Shown here: positions 8,813 through 14,975 of the stretch, one piece after another
Layout: every line of letters begins with the position of its first letter
Numbering within the stretch: the first letter of the stretch is position 1
Source: Micromonospora orduensis
GTDB taxonomy: Bacteria > Actinomycetota > Actinomycetes > Mycobacteriales > Micromonosporaceae
NCBI RefSeq assembly: GCF_006228125.1
Contig: NZ_VDFY01000146.1
Span: forward strand, 1-35,186
Direction of reading: 5' to 3'
Length of the DNA: 35,186 nt
The notes under the pieces: model-generated
Databases searched by the model: none
What the model saw: only the letters and a program-made list of their open reading frames with translations
Told to the model about the DNA's origin: nothing
Made by a program: the position numbers and the translations under genes

Positions 8813-8826
8813 AGATATTCGTATCT
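8813..8826. promoter_or_regulatory. AT-rich dyad upstream of the PucR-type gene
   Basis: AGATA-TTCG-TATCT is a perfect 5+4+5 dyad in otherwise GC-rich DNA, 59-72 bases upstream of the PucR-type start. Between it and the start, ACCACCAC (8774-8781) can pair with GTGGTGGT (8796-8803), so the leader RNA could fold. It is a possible promoter or operator element. Confidence 0.3.
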
Positions 8827-8894
8827 CCGCTGGCTCGGCACCCGTTTGTGTGCATGTCGGCGGTGTCCGGCGACGCCGAGGGTTCAGTCCATTG

Positions 8895-8911
8895 TTGCCG
8901 ACAGTCGGCAG
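8895..8911. promoter_or_regulatory. Dyad A, candidate operator
   Basis: TTGCCGACAGTCGGCAG: seven of eight symmetric pairs match around a central base. It sits between the divergent PucR-type gene (start 8754, -) and the unit starting at 9105 (+). The same pattern recurs at 24542, 31734 and 32861. Confidence 0.55.
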
Positions 8912-9104
8912 TCTAGACCCGTCGTGTCTGTGGGTCAGGGCCCTGCCGAGGACAGGCCCGGCGAGACGACGATGGACTTTGACCTCAGGCCATTGCATCC
9001 GCAGCGCGGACGCCGGCGCGTAGGCGTCGATGAGATTCCCGGCAGGCCCTAGCTCCTTCATGTCATGGCACCGGTGGGCTTTTGCTCGCAGAGGGGAGAA
9101 CGTC

Positions 9105-9422
9105 ATGCGGTTCCGTAAATCTCGACTGTGGCTGACGATCGCCGTTGCTGCGGCTGTCCTCGTGTTCGCCGTGGCGCTGCTCGTGAGCCGCAGTGTCATC
9201 GATGCGCTGTTGATGATCGCCAGCGTCGCCGCGTTAACCGGCTTGTACCACTTGCGGCGCTACGCCCGCGCCGTGCTGCTGTACCGCCGACGCTGGGAGC
9301 TGCGGCGACGGCACCCTGACGGCGAACCGGTCAGCAGTGTGCCTGTGGCCGGCCGTCGAGACGTGACCGCATCTGGCGCTACCAGCGTCGCGCCTGGCCG
9401 TCGTGTTCGCAACCGGAGGTGA
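9105..9422 (+). CDS. Small membrane protein, first gene of the CBS/baeRF unit
   Basis: A 105-aa protein with two adjacent transmembrane helices (LWLTIAVAAAVLVFAVALLV at residues ~8-27, and DALLMIASVAALTGLYHL) and a strongly basic C-terminal tail (YRRRWELRRRHP and a final RRVRNRR). I do not recognise the family. ATG 9105 is chosen over an in-frame start at 9030 because GAGGGGAGAA lies six bases upstream and the hydrophobic segment follows at once. It heads a plus-strand unit with CBS-BON, a small SFPASDPP protein, baeRF, AhpD-like and DUF488 genes, downstream of dyad A. Small two-helix proteins of this kind often accompany stress genes in actinomycetes, but the role is unknown. Confidence 0.7.
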   Translation: MRFRKSRLWLTIAVAAAVLVFAVALLVSRSVIDALLMIASVAALTGLYHLRRYARAVLLYRRRWELRRRHPDGEPVSSVPVAGRRDVTASGATSVAPGRRVRNRR

Positions 9423-9601
9423 GCGCATCCCTGACGCGTATGCCGGCCAAGCGACCACCACGCATGGGCGGGACCCACGCAGACGGCGGTCTGGTTGACC
9501 CAAACCCCAACGGTCTCGCCCCCATCACGCCAGCATTCGTCACCACCGATCGGGTGCGCCGCCGCGCACCTCACAAGATCGTCGCCGACAGGAGGAACAG
9601 C

Positions 9602-10411
9602 ATGCCGCAGTGGCGGGTACGCGATGTGATGACCACGGACGTGATCTCCGCACCCGAGGACGCGTCGGTCGCGGAGATCGTCGCTGTGCTCACCGACCGG
9701 CAGATCACCGCCGTGCCAATCGTCGACGGCTTCGACGTGGTGCTCGGCGTGGTCTCCTGGGCCGACCTGAGAAGGAAGATCGACATCGGTGCGCCGGGCA
9801 GCCCGCCGCATGTCGGTTGGTGGCGCCGGTGCGCGGCGCCGCCGGTGTGGTGGCCGCAGGGCACCGCCGTGGAGGTGATGAGCGGCCCGGCGTTGACCAT
9901 CGAAGCCAAAGCGCCGCTGCCCGCGGCGGCCCGGGTGATGTACCGCAGCGAGGTCGGTCGGCTGCTGGTCGTCGACGGCGACCGCCGACTGCGAGGCATC
10001 GTCACCCGGTCGGACCTGTTGAAGGTCCACGCTCGGCTCGACGCCGTCATCCGCGACGAGGTGATCCACCAGGTCCTGCGTCGTACGCTGTGGATCCCGC
10101 CGGGGGATGTCCAGGTCGCCGTCGATGACGGTGTCGTCACCCTCACCGGGCGCACCGCGCGCAAGACGACCGTCGTCGCCGCCGCCCGGCTGAGCGAGGC
10201 TGTCCCCGGCGTCACCGACGTCGTCGACCAGCTCACCTTTGACGTCGACGACACCGTCGCGGCGGCTCCCGCGCGTCAGGCGGCCGAGCGTGATCCTCTG
10301 CTCGGCTGGTGGATCGGGCGCCTTCCCGCCTGGTCAGCCGGCAGCGGACCCGCAGACCGGATCGGCGACCACGAGCAGCAGATCGTGACTCGATCGGCGG
10401 CACTGCAATGA
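9602..10411 (+). CDS. CBS-pair protein with C-terminal BON domain
   Basis: A 269-aa protein. CBS motif 1 starts at the N-terminus (WRVRDVMTTDVISAPEDASV, then ITAVPIVDGFDVVLGVVSWA). A Trp/Pro-rich insert (HVGWWRRCAAPPVWWPQG) follows, then CBS 2 (AVEVMSGPALTIEAKAPLPA, ending GRLLVVDGDRRLRGIVTRSD). A BON domain comes last (VHQVL-type helix, VDDGVVTLTGRTARKTT, VPGVTDVVDQL). CBS pairs bind adenosine nucleotides; BON domains bind phospholipid or partners, and CBS-BON proteins are common near universal stress proteins. AGGAGG seven bases upstream of ATG 9602 fixes the start; the frame is open back to GTG 9419, but that part looks non-conserved. The stop overlaps the next ATG (ATGA). It resembles the hypoxia-response CBS protein Hrp1 in its CBS half only. 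Confidence 0.88.
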   Translation: MPQWRVRDVMTTDVISAPEDASVAEIVAVLTDRQITAVPIVDGFDVVLGVVSWADLRRKIDIGAPGSPPHVGWWRRCAAPPVWWPQGTAVEVMSGPALTIEAKAPLPAAARVMYRSEVGRLLVVDGDRRLRGIVTRSDLLKVHARLDAVIRDEVIHQVLRRTLWIPPGDVQVAVDDGVVTLTGRTARKTTVVAAARLSEAVPGVTDVVDQLTFDVDDTVAAAPARQAAERDPLLGWWIGRLPAWSAGSGPADRIGDHEQQIVTRSAALQ

Positions 10412-10623
10412 CCAGGCCGCAGGCGGACCCGCGCCCATCGCCGGTGCCATCGCGTCCGGACGGCGAACACCACGACACGATCATCGATCTGCACGACCGA
10501 ACACCGGATGCGCCCCGGCAGCCGCCGGGAATCGACGACGACTCCAGCGGGCTCGCCGGTGACATTGTCGACGAATGGGGCAGGCAATCATTCCCGGCGA
10601 GTGACCCACCGGCCAACTGGTGA
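10408..10623 (+). CDS. Small SFPASDPP-motif protein
   Basis: A 71-aa, acidic and apparently unstructured protein ending in VDEWGRQSFPASDPPANW. This short motif (W-G-x-x-S-F-P-A-S-D-P-P) recurs at the C-terminus of many small uncharacterised bacterial proteins; its function is unknown to me. The start ATG overlaps the stop of the CBS-BON gene (ATGA), so translation is probably coupled. Its position between a CBS-BON gene and a baeRF gene suggests a role in the same stress response. No cysteines or membrane segments are present. Confidence 0.7.
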   Translation: MTRPQADPRPSPVPSRPDGEHHDTIIDLHDRTPDAPRQPPGIDDDSSGLAGDIVDEWGRQSFPASDPPANW

Positions 10624-10626
10624 CAC

Positions 10627-10660
10627 ATGCCGATGCCGACGCCGATGCCGATGCCGATGG
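10627..10660 (+). repeat. Short hexamer tandem repeat
   Basis: About five and a half copies of a GCCGAT-type hexamer, one with a C for T change, lie directly after the SFPASDPP stop. A 12-bp palindrome GATGCCGGCATC follows at about 10719-10730. These lie in the gap before the baeRF gene. Confidence 0.5.
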
Positions 10661-10786
10661 TGACTGCGAGGGCCACCCAGCCTGGGGCACGCGCGCAAAC
10701 GCTGGTCCAGCCACGAAGATGCCGGCATCGAATCGGAGATGCGCTGCCCCATGGGCGCGCCGGACGACTTCCCATGAGAGGTGAGC

Positions 10787-11917
10787 ATGGACATCCTGAA
10801 CGCGCATGATCTGCTCCGGCTTGCCGACCAGCGCGGCGGCATACGGGGCTCCATCTTCCTGCCCACCCGGCGCGGCGGGCCTCAAATCGAGCGTAACCGC
10901 GTCCGGCTGAAGAACCAGCTCCAGCACGCGCACCACGCGCTGCGCACCGACGGCATGCCAACCGCTCGGATCGACGCGCTACTCGAGCCCGGGCATCGAC
11001 TCCTCGACCTGGTGGGGTTGTGGGACCAGCCCAGCGACGGTCTGGCGGTGTTCCTCGGACCGGACGGCCTCGAACACCTGCGGGTTGCGGTGCGGTTACC
11101 CGAACTGGTGACCGTCGGCGACCGGTTCATGGTCCGACCGCTGCTACCGCTGCTGAACGCGGGCGGCCACTTCTACATCCTGGCACTGAGCCAGGACGAG
11201 ATCCGGCTGTTCCACGGCACCCGGTTCGGCCTCGACCAGGTCAACCTCGACGGGCTCCCGCTGGCGGTGTGGCTGAGCATGCCGCGCCGGCGACCACAGG
11301 TGCACGCCTTCCTCGCCGACCGCGGAGGCGCCGGCGGCCGGGCCGTGTTCCACGGCGGTGACGACCACGACGTCAAGCCTCTGATATTGCAGCACTTCCG
11401 GCGCGTCGACCAGGCCCTGCGCGAGCTCCTCGCCGGTGACCAAGCCCCCGTCGTCCTCGCCGGTGCGCGCTACCTGCAAGCCATCTACCACCAGGCCAAC
11501 ACGCATTCTGAGCTACTGCCCGACGGCATCGACGGCAGCCCACGGGACACGAATCCCGATCAACTCCACCGCCGGGCGTGGGCGCTGGTCGAACCCGTGC
11601 TGCGCGGCCACGAGACCGCAGCCGCCGCCGGATACCGCGCGTTGCACGGCACCGGACGCACCAGCAACACACCCGACGAGATCTTCGCGGCAGCCCGGCA
11701 GGGCCAGGTCGAGACACTGTTCCTCTGCACCGACACCCCCGCATGGCGCACCCGCACGGACCGCGAGCCGCTGATCCTGCTCACCGACACACCCACCACG
11801 AGCGATCAACTCGACCTCGCCGCCGCGGCAACGCTGCGCCACGCCGGCACCGTCTACGCCGTGCCCGCCCCACGCATGCCCGACGCCAACCCGATAGCCG
11901 CGACCCTGCGCTACTGA
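10787..11917 (+). CDS. baeRF-type release-factor-like protein
   Basis: A 376-aa protein of the bacterial archaeo-eukaryotic release factor (eRF1/Vms1-like) superfamily, most like the baeRF3 group. Features: an N-terminal domain (ILNAHDLLRLADQRGGIRGS, SIFLPTRRGG), a middle domain (VGDRFMVRPLLPLLN, FYILALSQDEIRLFHGTRFG), and a C-terminal L7Ae-like part with VVLAGARYLQAIYHQANTHS and AARQGQVETLFLCTDTPAW. Eukaryotic relatives cleave peptidyl-tRNA on stalled ribosomes. I see no clear GGQ loop, so hydrolase activity is open and ribosome binding or hibernation is an alternative. ATG 10787 has AGAGGTG just upstream. It sits in the unit behind dyad A; a release-factor-like gene (Rv2629) is likewise part of the mycobacterial DosR regulon. 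Confidence 0.8.
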   Translation: MDILNAHDLLRLADQRGGIRGSIFLPTRRGGPQIERNRVRLKNQLQHAHHALRTDGMPTARIDALLEPGHRLLDLVGLWDQPSDGLAVFLGPDGLEHLRVAVRLPELVTVGDRFMVRPLLPLLNAGGHFYILALSQDEIRLFHGTRFGLDQVNLDGLPLAVWLSMPRRRPQVHAFLADRGGAGGRAVFHGGDDHDVKPLILQHFRRVDQALRELLAGDQAPVVLAGARYLQAIYHQANTHSELLPDGIDGSPRDTNPDQLHRRAWALVEPVLRGHETAAAAGYRALHGTGRTSNTPDEIFAAARQGQVETLFLCTDTPAWRTRTDREPLILLTDTPTTSDQLDLAAAATLRHAGTVYAVPAPRMPDANPIAATLRY

Positions 11918-11972
11918 CAGAACCGCCCACCCTGCTCGATGTTCAAACCCTTACCTGGACAGGAGGCCACCC

Positions 11973-12350
11973 ATGAGCGATCCCATGTATCACCCGACCA
12001 CTCCCGAGATCGCCGCGCAGCGCAAAGAGCTCGCACCCGAGACCCACGACGCGTTCGAAGCGTTCACCCGTGCCGTGTTCGCCGATGGTGCGCTGCCCGA
12101 GAACACCAAGCAACTCATCGCCGTAGCCGCCGCCCGCGCCACTCAATGCCCCTAGTGCATCCAAGGACATACCCGCCTGGCTTCACGCAAGGTCGCCAGC
12201 CCGCAGGAGATCATGGAGGCGATCTGGGTGGCCGCCGCGATGCGCGCTGGAGGCGCCTATGCGCACTCCACCCTGGCGCTGTATGCGCTCACCCATCAAC
12301 GCGAACCTTCCCTCAGCTGGATACGCACACCCTTGAACCTCTCCCGTTGA
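11973..12350 (+). pseudogene. AhpD/carboxymuconolactone decarboxylase-like protein with an in-frame amber codon
   Basis: The frame begins MSDPMYHPTTPEIAAQRKEL and reaches AVAAARATQCP, where TAG (12153-12155) interrupts it. The same frame then continues CIQGHTRLASRKVASPQEIM and AAMRAGGAYAHSTLALYAL to a TGA at 12350. The intact family motif would be C-P-Y-C-x3-H, so the amber codon replaces the residue between the two redox cysteines (TAC or TAT to TAG is a single change). AhpD-like proteins use this CxxC to reduce peroxiredoxins or handle small thiol substrates. Upstream AGGAGG fixes the start. The second half alone would lack the first cysteine. It may be a pseudogene, a sequencing error or a read-through site; the undamaged remainder argues for recent loss. 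Confidence 0.8.
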
Positions 12351-12862
12351 CGACGGTCGGGCACGGCACCGCCTCCCAAACGGAGCTGGCGGGTCTGCTG
12401 ACCACTGCCGGCCTGCGCCTGCTGGTCGATGTACGCCGCTACCCGGGCAGCCGCGCGCACCCGTACACCGGCCGGGAGGCACTCGCCCGCTGGCTGCCCG
12501 CCACCGGCATCCGGTATCGCTGCGACGAGCGGCTGGGCGGCCGTCGGTGCCTGCCGGCCGATTCACCGGACACGTGGTGGCGGGTAGACGCCTTCCGCGC
12601 CTACGCATCCCACATGCGCACCACGCAGTTCCAGGAGGCCGCGGAGGAACTGATCGGCGACCTGCGTGCCGGCCCTACCGCGATCATGTGCAGCGAGACG
12701 CTCTGGTGGCGTTGTCACCGCCGTCTGATCGCGGACCACCTGACCGCAGTCCGTGGATGCACGGTGTGCCACCTCGATCATCGCGGCCGGCTCACCGGCC
12801 ACTGGGTAGCCCCCGGTGCACGGCTTAGCTCAGCTGGCGTGTTGGTGTGTGACGCACCGTAG
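12347..12862 (+). CDS. DUF488 family protein
   Basis: A 171-aa DUF488 protein: VGHGTASQTELAGLL, LLVDVRRYPGSRAHPY, ALARWLPATGIRYRCDERLGG and the Cys/His-rich IMCSETLWWRCHRRLIADHL near the C-terminus, which is typical of the family (Cys..W..CHR). The biochemical function is not established; members often neighbour stress or thiol genes. The best start is TTG 12347, whose last two bases begin the TGA of the AhpD-like gene (TTGA), so translation is coupled. No ATG or GTG lies nearby in frame. It ends the six-gene unit that starts at 9105. A second, different DUF488 protein occurs at 31147-31605. Confidence 0.78.
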   Translation: MTTVGHGTASQTELAGLLTTAGLRLLVDVRRYPGSRAHPYTGREALARWLPATGIRYRCDERLGGRRCLPADSPDTWWRVDAFRAYASHMRTTQFQEAAEELIGDLRAGPTAIMCSETLWWRCHRRLIADHLTAVRGCTVCHLDHRGRLTGHWVAPGARLSSAGVLVCDAP

Positions 12863-13102
12863 ACATCGTCCGATCCGGCGCAGCACCGCCGGCCATGGCA
12901 GCGGCCCAAACGTGAGGTCGCCCAACAGCCGCGTGACGGTTATGCCGGTCATCGTGGCGCCACGGTCGGCGTTCACGGTCAACAGGTCGAAAGTCGACGC
13001 CTCCGTGGGAGACGCGTCAGCGATCAGCGCCTCGACGAGGTGTCCGGCACACCGCGAAGCTTCTCGCCCGGCCAGAACCTCAACACACCGCCTGCGCCAC
13101 AC
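12830..13102 (-). CDS. Possible small protein downstream of fdxA
   Basis: A 90-aa frame on the fdxA strand, beginning 55 bases after the fdxA stop and overlapping the end of the DUF488 gene. The stretch MTGITVTRLLGDLTFGPLPW has strongly GC-rich third positions, which suggests coding or former coding sequence, but I recognise no family and see no good ribosome binding site. It could be a remnant of a second gene in the fdxA transcript. Low confidence. Confidence 0.25.
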   Translation of the reverse strand: MWRRRCVEVLAGREASRCAGHLVEALIADASPTEASTFDLLTVNADRGATMTGITVTRLLGDLTFGPLPWPAVLRRIGRCLRCVTHQHAS

Positions 13103-13156
13103 ACCGTCGCTCCGCCCGGTCTGCGGCCGTGGCGCATGCTCCGTTCGGTGCTCGCC

Positions 13157-13498
13157 TCAGGCCGGACCCGCGTGCCCGGCGACGAGCGGAGTATCCAGTC
13201 CCACACGGCCGAGCTTGGCCGCCCCGCCGGGGGAGTCCAACGCCGTTGCCTTTCCCGGCAGCGGCTCGGCGAAGAACCGGGCGTTGTCCGCGGTGAACAC
13301 CGACCACTGCGCGGGAAGGTCGTCCTCGTAGTAGATCGCTTCCACCGGACAGACCGGCTCGCACGCGCCGCAGTCCACACACTCGTCGGGGTGGATGTAC
13401 AGCGCCCGGTCTCCTTCGTAGATGCAATCCACCGGGCATTCCTCGACACAGGCCCGGTCGACGACATCGATGCAGGGCTCCGCGATCACATACGTCAC
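13157..13498 (-). CDS. fdxA: 7Fe ferredoxin FdxA
   Basis: A 113-aa protein with the FdxA pattern: Cys 9, 17, 21 and 25 ([19 protein letters not shown]) and Cys 40, 43, 46 and 50 ([20 protein letters not shown]). These ligate one 3Fe-4S and one 4Fe-4S cluster. The C-terminal half is the usual FdxA extension, with a slightly longer Gly/Pro/Ala tail. It carries low-potential electrons in the cytoplasm; the mycobacterial homologue is induced by hypoxia, NO and acid. The GTG start at 13498 is preceded by GAGGAGG. It is divergent from a cysteine-containing ArsR/SufR-like regulator, with only 75 bases between the starts. A decayed relative lies at 19481-19828 beside a paralogous regulator. Confidence 0.93.
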   Translation of the reverse strand: MTYVIAEPCIDVVDRACVEECPVDCIYEGDRALYIHPDECVDCGACEPVCPVEAIYYEDDLPAQWSVFTADNARFFAEPLPGKATALDSPGGAAKLGRVGLDTPLVAGHAGPA

Positions 13499-13538
13499 GC
13501 CGACCTCCTCGGTGCACGGGTGAAGTGCTCAACGATTT

Positions 13539-13560
13539 TAGACTATCAGCATCAGTTCTA
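13539..13560. promoter_or_regulatory. AT-rich imperfect dyad between fdxA and the SufR-like regulator
   Basis: TAGACT and AGTTCTA form 6-bp arms with one bulged T around a 9-base centre, in an AT-rich island between the divergent starts of fdxA (13498) and the regulator (13574). This is the expected place for an operator controlling both genes. Confidence 0.35.
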
Positions 13561-13573
13561 TTATGATGGTGGG

Positions 13574-14314
13574 GTGAGCAATGACGATCGAGCGGATGTG
13601 CGTAGCCAGACGCATGGGGCGTTGGCCGTCGCCAGTCGGCTACGACTACTGGACGCGCTGCGTGCCGCCGACGGCCCGCTCGACGTGCGTGAGCTGGCCG
13701 CGGCGTGTGGCCTGCACGTCACCACGGCCCGCTTCCATCTGGACGTCCTCACTGACGCCGGGCTGGTGACCAGCCGGGCCGTCCAGTCCGGTACACGCGG
13801 GCGACCTCGACGGCTCTATCTGCCGGCCAGCCGCGCCGTCGCCGGCGGGCAGACCGGCTACGAACTGCTGTCCGGGATCCTCGCCGCGCGTTGGGCCGGG
13901 GACAGTGAGCAACGGGCGCGGCGGGCCGAACAGGCCGGCTGGGATTGGGCCGGACACCAGGAACCGGGACCGGCGGTTCCCGCCGCGACGCTGGCCGAGG
14001 CGGCGGTACACGTGAACGCGGTGTTCGCGGAGTTGGGCTTCGAGCCCGATCTCGTCCGCGACGGTGACAGCCTGGAGATCCGGCTGCATGCCTGCCCGTT
14101 CCGCGCGGTCGCTATAAAACACCCGGACGTCGTCTGCTCGATGCATCGGGGTCTGCTGCGGCGGGCTCTGGCCGACGTTGATGCCCCGCCCGCCGCGGTC
14201 AGTCTGCAACCGTTCGTCCAGCCGCATCTGTGCCTCGCCCGGATCACTCCCGTGACCGCGCCGTCCCCCGGGCGACAGATCCCGCCGTCGACCGGCTCCG
14301 GAGGCAAGCCGTGA
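13574..14314 (+). CDS. ArsR/SufR-like winged-helix regulator with conserved cysteines
   Basis: A 246-aa regulator. The N-terminal winged helix is clear ([20 protein letters not shown], then [15 protein letters not shown], wing [11 protein letters not shown]). The C-terminal domain carries [21 protein letters not shown] and PFVQPHLC: Cys ~174, ~188 and ~220 (C-x13-C-x2-H-x28-C). SufR-type regulators use such cysteines to hold an Fe-S cluster that senses iron-sulfur, redox or NO state; a role here as a cluster-based repressor is inference. The GTG at 13574 starts the conserved part; the open frame upstream overlaps the promoter of fdxA and is not coding. Divergence from fdxA suggests it controls that ferredoxin. 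Its stop overlaps the GTG of the following membrane-protein gene. The paralogue at 18804-19484 has the same cysteine spacing. Confidence 0.85.
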   Translation: MSNDDRADVRSQTHGALAVASRLRLLDALRAADGPLDVRELAAACGLHVTTARFHLDVLTDAGLVTSRAVQSGTRGRPRRLYLPASRAVAGGQTGYELLSGILAARWAGDSEQRARRAEQAGWDWAGHQEPGPAVPAATLAEAAVHVNAVFAELGFEPDLVRDGDSLEIRLHACPFRAVAIKHPDVVCSMHRGLLRRALADVDAPPAAVSLQPFVQPHLCLARITPVTAPSPGRQIPPSTGSGGKP

Positions 14315-14766
14315 CCGCTCGCCTGGCTGCCGTGGTGCTTCTCGCTGTCCCGTTCGTCTGGCTCGGCATGGTCCTGGCGATCTCGTTCCTGGAGACCCCG
14401 TTGAAGTTCCGGGCGCCGGGCATCACCCTGCCGCTCGGGCTCGGCATCGGCCGGCTGGTCTTCCGGGCGCTCAACGCCGCGGAACTCCTCCTCGCCGCCG
14501 CGCTCACACTGGCGGTGCTCACGAGCACTGCCGGCAGATCCACCATCGCGGGCGTCCCGACGACCGTGCTGATCGGGCTCTGGGCGCTCCTGGTCGTCCA
14601 GGTGGCGGTGTTACGCCCCCGCTTGGACCGTCGTGCCCACCAAATCATCGGCGGGCAGGTACCACCACGATCGCGTCTTCACCTGGCCTACATCGCCGCC
14701 GAATGCGCCAAAGTCATTCTCCTGCCCACGCTCGGGATCGTGGTCGCCCTACGGCTCATGCCATGA
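14311..14766 (+). CDS. Four-helix membrane protein
   Basis: A 151-aa integral membrane protein with about four helices: [60 protein letters not shown] and [13 protein letters not shown]. The loop [19 protein letters not shown] after helix 1 and the conserved-looking Arg/Asn-Ala-Ala-Glu in helix 2 are features of a widespread uncharacterised membrane family; I cannot name its function. The start GTG 14311 overlaps the stop of the regulator (GTGA) and has GGAGGC upstream, so it is cotranscribed and coupled. It lies between a SufR-like regulator and aceE. Confidence 0.75.
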   Translation: MTARLAAVVLLAVPFVWLGMVLAISFLETPLKFRAPGITLPLGLGIGRLVFRALNAAELLLAAALTLAVLTSTAGRSTIAGVPTTVLIGLWALLVVQVAVLRPRLDRRAHQIIGGQVPPRSRLHLAYIAAECAKVILLPTLGIVVALRLMP

Positions 14767-14975
14767 GTCCGCCACCCGATGCCGGGTCCCCCGGCCAGCG
14801 CGCCGACCGCAATCCGCACGGTCCAGCGACCATCGGCCCGGCCGTGTTCAACCACCACGACGATCCCGTCACCTGGACCCATGGACGTCAACGTTTGCCC
14901 CGGGCGTGCGCGATGCGCCATCCGATCAGGCAGTCGAGACAACAGCACGGCAACGCTGTGAGAAAGGCCCACGCC

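Noticed and set aside
11939..12346. N-terminal extension of the DUF488 gene
   Set aside because: This stretch is the AhpD-like gene read in another frame; the DUF488 fold begins at VGHG just after TTG 12347.
12815..12890. tRNA-like text (GGCTTAGCTCAGCTGG) near the end of the DUF488 gene
   Set aside because: It resembles a tRNA D-arm, but the D-stem does not close, there is no matching acceptor stem or T-arm, and it lies within coding sequence.
13040..13573. N-terminal extension of the first SufR-like regulator
   Set aside because: The frame is open, but it runs antisense through fdxA and its promoter. The conserved protein starts at GTG 13574.
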